Assembly (NCBI GenBank): GCA_017645655.1
Contig: JAGCNZ010000069.1
Span: 1 to 45,569 of the forward strand
Direction: 5' to 3'
Length of the DNA: 45,569 nucleotides
Origin: Bacteroidaceae bacterium
GTDB taxonomy: Bacteria > Bacteroidota > Bacteroidia > Bacteroidales > Bacteroidaceae
Below are positions 1 through 8,054 of the stretch, piece after piece (position 1 is the first letter of the stretch; every line of letters starts with the position of its first letter). The notes below the pieces were generated by a model, which saw only the letters and a program-made list of their open reading frames with translations, had not been told where the DNA came from and did no database searches. The translations under genes and the position numbers were made by a program.

Positions 1-26
1 AAACGTGCTAAGCGGAAGATTTTGAC

Positions 27-34
27 TAATTTTG
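27..34 (+). promoter_or_regulatory. Possible -7 promoter element for the BASS transporter
   Basis: TAATTTTG matches the Bacteroidetes -7 consensus TAnnTTTG and lies upstream of the transporter gene. The bases 19 bp further upstream (CGTG) do not match a -33 element, so this is a weak call based on one half of the promoter. Confidence 0.3.
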
Positions 35-61
35 CATGGAGAAAAGGAATAGGGAAAGGAA

Positions 62-199
62 GTTAAAGAAGTTAGAGGAAGTTAAAGAAGTTAAGGGACG
101 ATAGCTTTCGCATCTCAATATGAGCATCCACAAGTAATGTCATTTAACTTCCAGGCGAGCAAAGCGAGCGATAACTCCCCTAACTTCTTTAACTCCCCC
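62..199. repeat. Long-range inverted repeat in the transporter leader
   Basis: GTTAAAGAAGTTA occurs twice as a direct repeat (62-74 and 81-93). Its exact reverse complement TAACTTCTTTAAC lies at 181-193, just before the start codon at 213. Either upstream copy could pair with the downstream copy in the transcript, giving two alternative long-range stems that close near the ribosome entry region. Whether this has a role is unknown; similar phrase repeats sit at many other boundaries in this window. Confidence 0.6.
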
Positions 200-212
200 A
201 AAACGGGAAACG

Positions 213-1163
213 ATGAATATCAGAAGGTTTCTTAAGGATTGGTCGCTGCCTTTGAGCATGACTATTGGTGCCTCTGCCTACTTTCTCGGCAAGGGCCTGG
301 GGCTCCCGCAGGCGGTCAGAGAGAGCGTCGTGGAGAGCATCGCCTACATCCAACCCACGCTGATCTTCCTGATGTTGACGCTGACGTTTTGCCGCATTCA
401 GTTCCGCGACATGCGACTTCGCGGCTGGCAATGGTGGCTGCTGGCTTTCCAGGCCGGCCTCGCTGCCTTGTTCTGCCTGCTGCATCAGATGGTGGAGGAG
501 CCCTCGAGCCGAGTCTTCATGCAGAGCATGATGCTCTGTTTCCTCTGCCCTACCGCGACGGCTGCGGCTGTGGTGACTGCCAAACTGGGCGGCAACGTGG
601 GTTCGCTGACGGCTTATACCCTGCTGATCAACCTCACCTGCGCAGTCCTCGTCTCGGCCTTCGTGCCCCTCGTAAACCCGACTGGCGGGCTGAGCTTCTG
701 GCTTTCCTTTTGGATGATTGTCCGCCAGGTGTTTCCCCTGCTCATCGGTCCCCTGCTGGTGGCCTTCCTCATCCGTCGCATCTCCCCCACTCTGCTGCGC
801 TGGCTCACCTCGGTTCCCGACCTGCCTTTCTACCTTTGGCTGGTCTCGCTCTCGCTCGCAATAGCGGTCACGACGCGGATTCTCGTGCATGCTGAGGTCT
901 CGATGCTGCTCTGCATGCTGATTCTCGCAGGCTCCCTCGTGGCTTGTATCGTGCAGTTCGCGATGGGCAGACTTGTCGGCAGGCATTTTGGAGAGAGCGT
1001 CACAGCCGGACAAGCCTGCGGACAGAAGAACACGGTCCTCGCCATCTGGGTCGGCTACACGTTCCTCGACCCCCTCACTTCCGTGGCTGGAGGCTTCTAC
1101 ACCATTTGGCACAACATTTTCAACGCGTGGCAACTCTACAAGAAGAACCAGCCTCGCTCGTAA
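213..1163 (+). CDS. Bile acid:sodium symporter (BASS) family membrane transporter
   Basis: This 316-residue protein is almost entirely hydrophobic, with about nine or ten predicted membrane segments, so it sits in the inner membrane. The pattern resembles the BASS superfamily of sodium-coupled transporters: an early TLIFLMLTLTFCRI segment, a C-terminal AGQACGQKNTVLAIWVGYTF stretch typical of the second core repeat, and a final helix ending FNAWQLY. The substrate cannot be read from the sequence; members move bile acids, organic anions, pantothenate or pyruvate. It stands alone, with a repeat-rich leader upstream and a palindrome array downstream. The start at 213 is the first ATG after the leader repeat and opens a basic, then hydrophobic N-terminus (MNIRRFLKDW). 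Confidence 0.75.
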   Translation: MNIRRFLKDWSLPLSMTIGASAYFLGKGLGLPQAVRESVVESIAYIQPTLIFLMLTLTFCRIQFRDMRLRGWQWWLLAFQAGLAALFCLLHQMVEEPSSRVFMQSMMLCFLCPTATAAAVVTAKLGGNVGSLTAYTLLINLTCAVLVSAFVPLVNPTGGLSFWLSFWMIVRQVFPLLIGPLLVAFLIRRISPTLLRWLTSVPDLPFYLWLVSLSLAIAVTTRILVHAEVSMLLCMLILAGSLVACIVQFAMGRLVGRHFGESVTAGQACGQKNTVLAIWVGYTFLDPLTSVAGGFYTIWHNIFNAWQLYKKNQPRS

Positions 1164-1198
1164 ACGACTGCTGCTGAGGCAGATAACTTAACCAGTCG

Positions 1199-1373
1199 CA
1201 TCGCCAGTCCCACCATGGGAGGACTACAGTCACACCATAGGAGGACTCCAGTCCCACCGTGGGAGGACTGGAGTCCTTCCACGGTAAAACTATCAAAGGA
1301 CTACAGTCCTCCGAAAAAATAAACATAGGAGGATTGCAGTCCTCCCATATGAAAATTTTCGGAGGACTGAGTC
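1199..1373. repeat. Array of GGACTnnAGTCC palindromes, copy 1
   Basis: Imperfect 12-bp palindromes of the form GGACTnnAGTCC start at 1221, 1243, 1265, 1298, 1331 and 1364, with a degenerate half-site at 1199-1210. Start-to-start distances are 22, 22, 22, 33, 33 and 33 bp. A second palindrome type (for example TCCCACcGTGGGA at 1252-1264) fills the 22-bp intervals. A homologous array in the opposite orientation is at 19709-19818. There is no gene in 1164-1515 apart from this array and the phe promoter. Confidence 0.85.
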
Positions 1374-1465
1374 TCGTCACCCTTTTCGACAGGCCTCGGA
1401 ACCTGTCATTCCAACAGGCGACGGGCACTTTTTTCTGTCTAAATGAAAAAAACTTCGCATTTTTC

Positions 1466-1496
1466 TTGGCAGAAAGACAGAAATGACTTACCTTTG
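1466..1496 (+). promoter_or_regulatory. Promoter of the aromatic amino acid operon
   Basis: TTGG at 1466-1469 (-33) and TACCTTTG at 1489-1496 (-7) are separated by exactly 19 bp, matching the Bacteroidetes sigma factor consensus TTTG/TAnnTTTG. The transcript would start near 1502, about 14 bases before the leader peptide ATG at 1516. Confidence 0.8.
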
Positions 1497-1515
1497 CATC
1501 GCAATAAGCAAAAAG

Positions 1516-1575
1516 ATGACACACACTGGCAATCGTTACTTCGGCTTTTACTATTACTTTTACTTTAGCAGATAA
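1516..1575 (+). CDS. Phe/Tyr-rich leader peptide of the pheA operon
   Basis: A 19-codon reading frame encodes MTHTGNRYFGFYYYFYFSR. Nine of its residues are Phe or Tyr (four Phe, five Tyr), nearly all in one run at positions 8-17. It lies between a clear promoter and a terminator/antiterminator pair, directly upstream of the Phe/Tyr biosynthesis operon. This is the layout of a transcription attenuator in which the ribosome measures charged tRNA-Phe and tRNA-Tyr. The stop codon at 1573-1575 abuts the antiterminator strand (1576-1586), so a ribosome that finishes the peptide would cover that strand. Confidence 0.88.
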   Translation: MTHTGNRYFGFYYYFYFSR

Positions 1576-1673
1576 AGTGAAGCGGGCCGTCGTATATATA
1601 TAAATAAGGTATAGGAAAAAGACAATATAAACAAGAAAGTCCCGCTCACTAAGTGAAGCGGGACTTTTAATTT
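1576..1673 (+). terminator. Attenuator: antiterminator strand plus intrinsic terminator
   Basis: The terminator stem pairs AAAGTCCCGCT (1636-1646) with AGCGGGACTTT (1657-1667), followed by a T-rich tail. A second copy of AGTGAAGCGGG lies at 1576-1586 and can pair with CCCGCTCACT (1641-1650), which is the 5' arm of the terminator. The two structures exclude each other. Stalling at the leader's Phe/Tyr codons would leave 1576-1586 free, form the antiterminator and let transcription reach pheA; complete translation would favour termination. Confidence 0.88.
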
Positions 1674-1676
1674 AGC

Positions 1677-1757
1677 AGCCCCCTCCCAGCTCCCCCCTTA
1701 GGGGAGTGCTTCGGAGCGACAGGGCACTTCCCCAAAGGGGGAGCGGGAAGGGGGCTT
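1677..1757. repeat. GC-rich inverted-repeat element, copy 1 (both arms)
   Basis: The left arm (1677-1709, beginning AGCCCCCTCCCAGCTCC) and right arm (1722-1757, ending GAAGGGGGCTT) are inverted copies around a spacer of about 12 bp. Each arm also carries its own small CCCCnnnGGGG hairpin. The same element occurs at 28241-28348 inside miaB, and single arms occur at 26606-26641 and 23548-23580. Here it forms the 5' untranslated stretch between the attenuator and pheA. Confidence 0.85.
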
Positions 1758-1767
1758 AATTAAAAAG

Positions 1768-2610
1768 ATGAAACGGATAGCAATACAAGGCATCGAGGGC
1801 AGTTTCCACGATATCGCCGCCCATCGCTTCTTTGAGGGCGAGCAGGTGGAACTGGTCTGCTGCGACACTTTCGAAGAGATGTTCGCCCGACTCAAAGCGG
1901 AGAAAGACCTGCTGGGACTCATGGCGATAGAGAACACGATTGCCGGAAGCCTGCTCCACAACTATGAGTTGCTGCGCGAGAGCGGCATGACGATAGTCGG
2001 CGAGCACAAGCTCCGCATCAAACACAGCATTATGTGTCTGCCGGAAGAGAGTTGGGAAGACATCACCGAGGTGAACTCCCATCCCGTAGCACTCATGCAA
2101 TGCCGCCAGTTCCTCTCGCATCATCCGGAATTTAAGAAGGTCGAGACGGCCGACACGGCAGGTGCCGCAGCCGACATCAGCCGCGAACGCAGGCACGGAC
2201 ACGCTGCCATCTGTCATCGCGACGCTGCCGACATCTACGGTATGAAAGTGCTGCAAGAGGGCATTGAGACTAACAAACACAACTTCACGCGCTTCCTCGT
2301 CCTCGCCCAACCCGAGAAGGCGACGGCCATCAGAAGCACCAGACATATCGACAAGGCCAGCCTCGTCTTCACACTTCCCCACGAGGAAGGCAGCCTGAGC
2401 GCTATCTTGTCGGTCCTCTCGTTCTATAAACTCAACCTGACAAAGATACAAAGTTTGCCGATTATCGGTCAAGAGTGGCAATACATGTTCTATATCGATC
2501 TCTCGTTCAACGATGAGAAACGCTACCGACAGGCTCTCAACGCAATCACCCCGCTGACCCGCGAACTCAAACAACTTGGCATTTACGAAGATGGAAAGCA
2601 AAGCATTTAG
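1768..2610 (+). CDS. pheA: Prephenate dehydratase
   Basis: This 280-residue enzyme converts prephenate to phenylpyruvate, the committed step to phenylalanine. Residues 1-180 form the dehydratase domain, with the family TRF motif at 174-176 (in NFTRFLVL) and an early AIENTIAG segment. An ACT regulatory domain follows at about 190-275 (SLVFTLPHEEGSLSAIL), with KIQSLPI in the place of the usual ESRP motif, so it is probably inhibited by phenylalanine (known for the family). It lacks a chorismate mutase domain; that activity is supplied by the fused enzyme two genes downstream. It is first in the operon, behind the Phe/Tyr attenuator, and overlaps the next gene by 20 bp. Confidence 0.95.
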   Translation: MKRIAIQGIEGSFHDIAAHRFFEGEQVELVCCDTFEEMFARLKAEKDLLGLMAIENTIAGSLLHNYELLRESGMTIVGEHKLRIKHSIMCLPEESWEDITEVNSHPVALMQCRQFLSHHPEFKKVETADTAGAAADISRERRHGHAAICHRDAADIYGMKVLQEGIETNKHNFTRFLVLAQPEKATAIRSTRHIDKASLVFTLPHEEGSLSAILSVLSFYKLNLTKIQSLPIIGQEWQYMFYIDLSFNDEKRYRQALNAITPLTRELKQLGIYEDGKQSI

Positions 2611-3769
2611 CATCAAACCGGCTGATAGATTGGCCGACGTAACAGAGTATTACTTCAGCCGCAAACTGAAGGAAGTGGCCGCGATGAACGCCGAAGGAAA
2701 GGACGTCATCAGCCTCGCCATCGGTAGCCCCGATATGCCTCCCTCGCCGGAAACAGTCGAAACACTCTGCGAGGAAGCCCAAAAGCCCACGGCTCACGGG
2801 TATCAGCCCACGATAGGCATCCCCGAGTTGCGCTCCGCAATGAGCCGTTTCTACAAACGTTGGTATGGTGTCGAACTCGACCCGAACAGCGAGATTCAGC
2901 CTCTCATAGGCAGCAAGGAAGGTATCCTGCATGTTACTCTGGCGTTTGTCAACGTTGGCGACGAGGTTCTCGTGCCCAACCCTGGCTATCCCACCTACAC
3001 AAGTCTGTCGAAACTGCTTGGCGCAAAGATTGTCAACTACGACCTTCTGCCCGAAAACGACTGGCAGCCTGACTTCGAACAGCTCGAGAAGATGGACCTC
3101 AGCCGCGTGAAACTCATGTGGACAAACTACCCAAACATGCCGACGGGGGCAAGGGCAAGACGCGAGACCTATGAGAAGCTCGTCAATTTTGCCCTGCGTC
3201 ACAACATCATCGTGGTCAACGACAATCCCTACAGCTTCATCCTGAACGAGGGAGAACGCCTGTCGATTCTGCAAATACCGCGTGCGAAGGAATGTTGCAT
3301 CGAGTTCAATTCGATGTCGAAAAGCCATAATATGCCGGGCTGGCGCGTCGGTATGTTGGCCACCAACGCACAGTTCGTCCAATGGATACTCAAGGTAAAA
3401 AGCAATGTCGACAGCGGAACTTTCCGCGCTCTGCAGCTTGCGGCAGCCAAGGCATACGACAATACCGACCTCTGGCACCAGCAGGCGAATGTCGAGACCT
3501 ATGCCAAACGGCGTCGCTATGCAGAGGAAATCATGCAAATACTCGGCTGCAAGTATGACCCGCAACAGACCGGCATGTTCCTTTGGGGACGTATACCCGA
3601 CAAATATAATAATGTAGAAGAACTCACGGAACGTGTCCTCCATGAAGCAAGAGTGTTCATCACGCCCGGTTTCATCTTTGGAAGTAACGGCAAACGATAC
3701 ATCCGCATCAGCCTTTGTGCCAAGGAAGACAAGTTCGAAGAAGCACTGAAACGCATCAAAAGACTTTAA
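2591..3769 (+). CDS. PLP-dependent class I/II aminotransferase, probably aromatic
   Basis: This 392-residue fold-type I aminotransferase has the PLP lysine at about K244 (SMSKSHNMPGWR), the N-P-Y/T substrate loop (TNYPNMPTGA), the cofactor-stacking region VVNDNPY, and a C-terminal arginine in RYIRISL. Lying between pheA and the aroF fusion suggests it transaminates phenylpyruvate, 4-hydroxyphenylpyruvate or prephenate (inference); sequence alone does not exclude an LL-diaminopimelate or aspartate specificity. I chose the ATG at 2591, which opens MESKAFSIKP and overlaps the end of pheA. An alternative TTG at 2576 would add five residues. Confidence 0.88.
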   Translation: MESKAFSIKPADRLADVTEYYFSRKLKEVAAMNAEGKDVISLAIGSPDMPPSPETVETLCEEAQKPTAHGYQPTIGIPELRSAMSRFYKRWYGVELDPNSEIQPLIGSKEGILHVTLAFVNVGDEVLVPNPGYPTYTSLSKLLGAKIVNYDLLPENDWQPDFEQLEKMDLSRVKLMWTNYPNMPTGARARRETYEKLVNFALRHNIIVVNDNPYSFILNEGERLSILQIPRAKECCIEFNSMSKSHNMPGWRVGMLATNAQFVQWILKVKSNVDSGTFRALQLAAAKAYDNTDLWHQQANVETYAKRRRYAEEIMQILGCKYDPQQTGMFLWGRIPDKYNNVEELTERVLHEARVFITPGFIFGSNGKRYIRISLCAKEDKFEEALKRIKRL

Positions 3770-3825
3770 TTCACATTAAACCCTCCAAGCCTATTAACCC
3801 CATTAGACCCAAAATAAATTACAAT

Positions 3826-4890
3826 ATGGAACTCCAACTACAACCCCTGAACCTGCCAAGCGACCAGGAACGCGCTTTCATCATCGCCGGTCCTTGCAGT
3901 GCTGAGACAGAAGAACAAGTGATGACAACCGCAAAACAACTGGCTGGCAAAGGCTGCCACATATTCCGTGCCGGCGTCTGGAAGCCAAGAACAAAGCCAG
4001 GAGGCTTCGAGGGACACGGCGAGCCGGCACTCCCCTGGATGGAACGCGTCAAGGAGGAAACGGGCATGCTTACTGCTACGGAAGTCGCTACGCCTGAGCA
4101 TGTCGAGCTGGCTCTCAAGCATGGCATCGACATCCTCTGGGTCGGAGCGCGCACCACGGCCAATCCTTTCGCCGTACAAGCCTTGGCAGATGCACTGAAA
4201 GGCACTGATGCGACGGTCCTCATCAAGAACCCCGTCAACCCCGACCTCGAGCTGTGGATAGGCGCGCTGCTGCGCATCAATGGTGCCGGCATACAGAAAC
4301 TTGGTGCCATACACAGAGGTTTCAGCAGTTATGAAAAGAAGTTGTATCGCAACGAGCCGATGTGGCAGATTCCTATTGAGCTGAAGCGCAGGCTGCCGCA
4401 ACTGCCCGTCGTTTGCGACCCGAGCCATATCAGCGGACGTCGCGACTTGATTGCTTCACTCTGCCAAGAGGCGATGGACTTGGGCTTGGACGGTCTCATG
4501 GTCGAAAGCCACTGCGACCCCGACAAGGCTTGGAGCGATGCGTCGCAGCAGGTGACACCCGAAGTGCTCGACTTCATCGTGTCGCGCCTCGTCTTCCGCG
4601 ACACCAAAGCGAATGCCGACAAACTCAAAGACTACAGACACGAAATAGATGTACTCGACGATGAACTCATCGAGTTGCTCGCCAAGCGCATGAAAGTCAG
4701 TCGCAACATCGGCCAATACAAGAAGGAAGTGGGCATGACGGTTGTGCAGACACGACGTTACAGCGAGATTCTCGACAAGCGAGGTGCACAAGGTTCGCTG
4801 CTCGGCATTGGTCGCGAATGCATCAAAAGCATTTTCGAAAACATCCATGAAGAGAGTGTCCGCCAGCAGATGGAGATATTCAACAAGTAA
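3826..4890 (+). CDS. aroF: Bifunctional DAHP synthase / chorismate mutase
   Basis: This 354-residue fusion joins the first enzyme of the shikimate pathway to the branch-point mutase. Residues 1-255 are a type I-beta DAHP synthase with GPCSAE (22-27), KPRTKPGGFEG (53-63), KNPVNPD and CDPSHISGRRD. Residues about 265-354 are an AroQ-type chorismate mutase helix bundle (YRHEIDVLDDELIELLAKR...IGQYKKE). Such C-terminal fusions are known in Bacteroidetes, where the mutase domain mediates feedback by prephenate (established for the family). It supplies prephenate for PheA and TyrA in the same operon. The start at 3826 (MELQLQPLNL) follows a 56-bp spacer of CCCATTA-type phrases; upstream in-frame starts lie inside the preceding gene. 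Confidence 0.95.
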   Translation: MELQLQPLNLPSDQERAFIIAGPCSAETEEQVMTTAKQLAGKGCHIFRAGVWKPRTKPGGFEGHGEPALPWMERVKEETGMLTATEVATPEHVELALKHGIDILWVGARTTANPFAVQALADALKGTDATVLIKNPVNPDLELWIGALLRINGAGIQKLGAIHRGFSSYEKKLYRNEPMWQIPIELKRRLPQLPVVCDPSHISGRRDLIASLCQEAMDLGLDGLMVESHCDPDKAWSDASQQVTPEVLDFIVSRLVFRDTKANADKLKDYRHEIDVLDDELIELLAKRMKVSRNIGQYKKEVGMTVVQTRRYSEILDKRGAQGSLLGIGRECIKSIFENIHEESVRQQMEIFNK

Positions 4891-4909
4891 AAGAATTTAC
4901 GATTTAACC

Positions 4910-4985
4910 ATTTACCATTTACCATTTTACGGCAAGCGAGAGGTAAGCCTACTAATGAAATGTCAGTAGATGGTAAATGGTAAAT
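4910..4985. repeat. 16-bp perfect inverted repeat before tyrA
   Basis: ATTTACCATTTACCAT (4910-4925) is repeated as its exact reverse complement ATGGTAAATGGTAAAT (4970-4985), and a further ATGGTAAAT lies at 4992-5000. The transcript between aroF and tyrA could fold into a long AU-rich hairpin. The downstream arm contains in-frame ATG codons that make a misleading N-terminal extension of TyrA. Confidence 0.8.
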
Positions 4986-5006
4986 AATAAAATGGTAAAT
5001 ATAAAG

Positions 5007-5780
5007 ATGAAGATTCTTATATTAGGAGCAGGCAAGATGGGCAGTTTCTTTACCGACGTCCTGTCCTTCGACCACGAATGCGCCGTCTATGAGATTGACC
5101 CGAGGCGTATGCGTTTCCTCTATAACACGCAGCGCTTCACCACGCTCGACGAGATTCGCGACTTCAAGCCGGAGCTCGTGATTAATGCTGTCACACTCAA
5201 ATACACCATAGACGTCTTTGAGCAAGTCATCCCGTGCCTGCCCAAGGGCTGCATCATCTCTGACATCTCGTCCGTGAAGACCGGCTTGAAGGACTTCTAT
5301 GAACAGACCGGGATGCGCTACGTCTCTACCCATCCGATGTTCGGTCCCACGTTTGCCAACCTCGGGGCACTCTCCTCGGAGAACGCCATCGTCATAAATG
5401 AAGGTGATTACATGGGGCGAATCTTCTTCCTGGACCTCTATAGGAGACTCGGTTTGAACGTCCACGAGTACAGTTTCGACGAGCATGACGAGGCAATGGC
5501 CTACAGCCTGTCGGTGCCCTTCGTGAGCACCTTCGTCTTCTCTGCCGTGATGAAGCATCAAGATGCGCCCGGCACGACGTTCAAGCGGCACTTGAAGATT
5601 GCCCGAGGTGTCTTGGGAGAAGACGACACGCTGCTACGCGAGATACTCTTCAACCCACGAACCAAGTCGCACGTTGAAGGCATTCGCTCGGAACTGAAGG
5701 AGTTGATACAGATTATCGACAATCGCGACGAGGACGCACTCAACGCTTACCTCAGCAAGATTAGGAATAACATCCGATAA
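5007..5780 (+). CDS. tyrA: Prephenate dehydrogenase
   Basis: This 257-residue protein oxidatively decarboxylates prephenate to 4-hydroxyphenylpyruvate with NAD(P), the tyrosine branch. A Rossmann dinucleotide motif GAGKMG is at residues 7-12, followed by the family segments SDISSVKTG and THPMFGP and the catalytic-region helices (SFDEHDEAMAYSLSVPF). It is shorter than fused TyrA proteins and has no mutase or ACT domain. It is the last gene of the operon, so phenylalanine and tyrosine synthesis share the upstream attenuator. I place the start at 5007, which directly opens MKILILGAGKMG; two upstream in-frame ATGs (4977 and 4992) fall in the repeat spacer and would add ten or five low-complexity residues. 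Confidence 0.93.
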   Translation: MKILILGAGKMGSFFTDVLSFDHECAVYEIDPRRMRFLYNTQRFTTLDEIRDFKPELVINAVTLKYTIDVFEQVIPCLPKGCIISDISSVKTGLKDFYEQTGMRYVSTHPMFGPTFANLGALSSENAIVINEGDYMGRIFFLDLYRRLGLNVHEYSFDEHDEAMAYSLSVPFVSTFVFSAVMKHQDAPGTTFKRHLKIARGVLGEDDTLLREILFNPRTKSHVEGIRSELKELIQIIDNRDEDALNAYLSKIRNNIR

Positions 5781-5799
5781 AAGACGATACGGCAGGAGG

Positions 5800-6456
5800 C
5801 TATCGCCACCCCGACATGCCAGTGCCGCTCTGGTGGACAAGTTCTATGCAAATGCGGTAGAGCAACGTGCTGTAGGCAGGGATGGCGTCCGACTCCGTGC
5901 TTCCGTATGCCAATTGCTGCGGGATATAAACCATCCAGTCGTCGCCTTTGACCATATACTGGACAGCCGTCATGAAGCCCTCTACCGTGCTGAGGACGGG
6001 CATGGCGAGTGGTGCGGCAGTTGTCTTATCGAACTCTCCGTAGTAAGTTTGGCTGAAGACAGTCATGTTTTCCTTGCTTGCGGGATAGTTCTCGTCCATA
6101 ATCCAACCCCGATAATACAGGCGTACGCTGTCGCTGTAGCAAGCACTGCGCTCGCCCGTGCCACGTTCGTTTATCTTGCAGACGATGTAATCCGACGTTG
6201 CACCCTGCACGTCTTGGCTTTTCAACAAGGTCTTATAGATGCGCCAATCGCAGTGCTCTTCCCATTCGTTGCCGTTCGGGTATTGCGCCTTGGCTGCCGC
6301 AATGGCTTCCTGTGCCGTGTCGTAGACTTCGGCGAACCATTGTGCGTTGCGTTCCTGCCAGTCGTGATGCGGGTCGTAAGTCTCGTCGCTGTTCTTGCAA
6401 GAGGCAAGGAGAAGCAGCGACAAGACTGGCAGGAGGATTCTCAGCCTGTTGTTCAT
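5800..6456 (-). CDS. FKBP-type peptidyl-prolyl isomerase lipoprotein
   Basis: This 218-residue protein has a lipoprotein signal peptide with lipobox LASC (Cys20), so it is probably anchored to the outer membrane. The C-terminal half resembles an FKBP domain: SVRLYYRGWIMDE near the start, a FMTAVQYMVKGDDWMVYIPQQLAYGS core, and a final YSTLLYRICIELV strand. Members assist folding of periplasmic proteins by proline isomerisation; the usual active-site aromatic residues are only partly recognisable, so activity is uncertain. It lies 4 bp downstream of glyS on the same strand, in a two-gene operon. Its end faces that of tyrA with a 19-bp gap. Confidence 0.8.
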   Translation of the reverse strand: MNNRLRILLPVLSLLLLASCKNSDETYDPHHDWQERNAQWFAEVYDTAQEAIAAAKAQYPNGNEWEEHCDWRIYKTLLKSQDVQGATSDYIVCKINERGTGERSACYSDSVRLYYRGWIMDENYPASKENMTVFSQTYYGEFDKTTAAPLAMPVLSTVEGFMTAVQYMVKGDDWMVYIPQQLAYGSTESDAIPAYSTLLYRICIELVHQSGTGMSGWR

Positions 6457-6460
6457 ATTC

Positions 6461-8014
6461 TTATAGCAGCTTTTTGAGGAGTGAGGTAATGCTTACCTTG
6501 TCCTCGATGATGCTTTGCAGCTCGCTGATGGGCACGCGATGTTGCTCCATGGTGTCGCGGTCGCGAAGCGTCACGGTGTTGTCCTCGAGCGTTTGTTGGT
6601 CGACGGTAACGCAGTAGGGACAGCCGATGGCATCCATCCTACGGTAGCGTTTGCCGATTTGATCTTTCTCTTCGTACTTGCAGTTGAAGTGGAAGCGGAG
6701 GTCGTTTATTATTTCCTGAGCCTTCTCGGGCATGCCGTCTTTCTTTGTCAAGGGGAAGACTGCGAGCTTGACAGGCGCGAGAGCAGCGGGAAGATGGAGC
6801 ACGGTGCGAACCTGTCCGTCAGGCAGTTGTTGCTCTTCATAGCTGTGACACATGATGGAGAGGAACATGCGGTCGACTCCGATGGAAGTCTCTATGACGT
6901 AAGGTGTGTAGCTTTCATTGGTCTCGGGGTCAAAGTATTCGATTTTCTTTCCGCTGTACTTGGCGTGTTGCGAGAGGTCGAAGTTGGTGCGTGAATGTAT
7001 GCCTTCTACTTCTTTGAATCCGAATGGCATGCGGAACTCGATGTCTGTAGCGGCATTGGCATAGTGTGCGAGCTTGTCGTGGTCGTGGAAGCGGTAGTTC
7101 TCTGCGCCGAAGCCGAGGTTCTGGTGCCATTTCATGCGGGTTTCTTTCCACTTTGCGAACCAGTCGAGCTCCGTGCCTGGCTGGATGAAGAACTGCATCT
7201 CCATCTGCTCGAACTCACGCATGCGGAAGATGAACTGGCGGGCAACAATCTCGTTGCGGAATGCCTTGCCTATCTGTGCGATGCCGAAGGGGAGTTTCAT
7301 TCGGCCGGTCTTCTGGACGTTGAGGTAGTTGACGAAGATGCCCTGCGCTGTTTCCGGACGCAGATAGATGGTGCTTGCGCCGTCGGCGGTGCTGCCCATC
7401 TCGGTCTTGAACATGAGGTTGAACTGGCGCACGTCCGTCCAGTTGCGTGTTCCGCTGATGGGGCAGACGATTTCCTCGTCGAGGATTATCTGCTTGAGAC
7501 CATCGAGGTCGATGCCGCCTTCGGCATTCATAACCTCCTGGAAACGGTGGTGCAGGTTGTCGTACTTCTGCTGGTATTCGATGACGCGGGCATTCGTGGA
7601 GCGGAACTGGGCTTCGTCGAAGGCGTCGCCAAACCGCTTCTGAGCCTTTTCCACCTCTTTCTGAATCTTGTCCTCGTACTTTGCCATCTGCTCTTCTATC
7701 AGGACGTCTGCGCGATAGCGCTTCTTTGAGTCACGGTTGTCGATGAGGGGGTCGTTGAAGGCATCCACGTGTCCGCTGGCCTTCCAGGTGGTGGGGTGCA
7801 TGAAGATGGCTGCGTCGATGCCCACGATATTCTCGTGAAGGAGCACCATGCTCTGCCACCAATACTGCTTTATGTTGTTCTTCAGCTCTACGCCATTCTG
7901 CCCGTAGTCATAGACGGCGCCCAGTCCGTCGTATATATCGCTTGAGGGAAAGACGAAGCCATACTCTTTGCAATGAGAAACTATCTTCTTGAAAACATCC
8001 TCTTGTTGTGCCAT
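6461..8014 (-). CDS. glyS: Glycyl-tRNA synthetase, single-chain type
   Basis: This 517-residue class II synthetase charges tRNA-Gly. It is the dimeric type shared with archaea and eukaryotes, not the alpha2beta2 bacterial type. Visible are the N-terminal SSDIYDGLGAVYDYG segment, motif 2 (IGKAFRNEI), motif 3 (VIETSIGVDRMFLSI) and a C-terminal anticodon-binding domain beginning LAPVKLAVFPL. Bacteroidetes normally carry this form at about this length. A -7-like element (TATCTTTG on the minus strand, 8055-8062) lies about 40 bp upstream of the start codon. The FKBP lipoprotein gene follows almost directly. Confidence 0.96.
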   Translation of the reverse strand: MAQQEDVFKKIVSHCKEYGFVFPSSDIYDGLGAVYDYGQNGVELKNNIKQYWWQSMVLLHENIVGIDAAIFMHPTTWKASGHVDAFNDPLIDNRDSKKRYRADVLIEEQMAKYEDKIQKEVEKAQKRFGDAFDEAQFRSTNARVIEYQQKYDNLHHRFQEVMNAEGGIDLDGLKQIILDEEIVCPISGTRNWTDVRQFNLMFKTEMGSTADGASTIYLRPETAQGIFVNYLNVQKTGRMKLPFGIAQIGKAFRNEIVARQFIFRMREFEQMEMQFFIQPGTELDWFAKWKETRMKWHQNLGFGAENYRFHDHDKLAHYANAATDIEFRMPFGFKEVEGIHSRTNFDLSQHAKYSGKKIEYFDPETNESYTPYVIETSIGVDRMFLSIMCHSYEEQQLPDGQVRTVLHLPAALAPVKLAVFPLTKKDGMPEKAQEIINDLRFHFNCKYEEKDQIGKRYRRMDAIGCPYCVTVDQQTLEDNTVTLRDRDTMEQHRVPISELQSIIEDKVSITSLLKKLL

Positions 8015-8054
8015 TTCTTTATTCCTTAGTTATATAAATGAGTAATTTTGGCTG

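Noticed and set aside
189-1133. Minus-strand open frame of 314 codons opposite the BASS transporter
   Set aside because: The plus-strand product has clear membrane helices; the minus product is a charged, low-quality shadow.
1259-1486. 75-codon gene with GGLQSS repeats
   Set aside because: It is the translation of the GGACTnnAGTCC array and runs into the phe operon promoter.
1677-1757. Insertion sequence or integron end
   Set aside because: No transposase or integrase is present, and the element is only about 80-110 bp, so it is better described as a small palindromic repeat.
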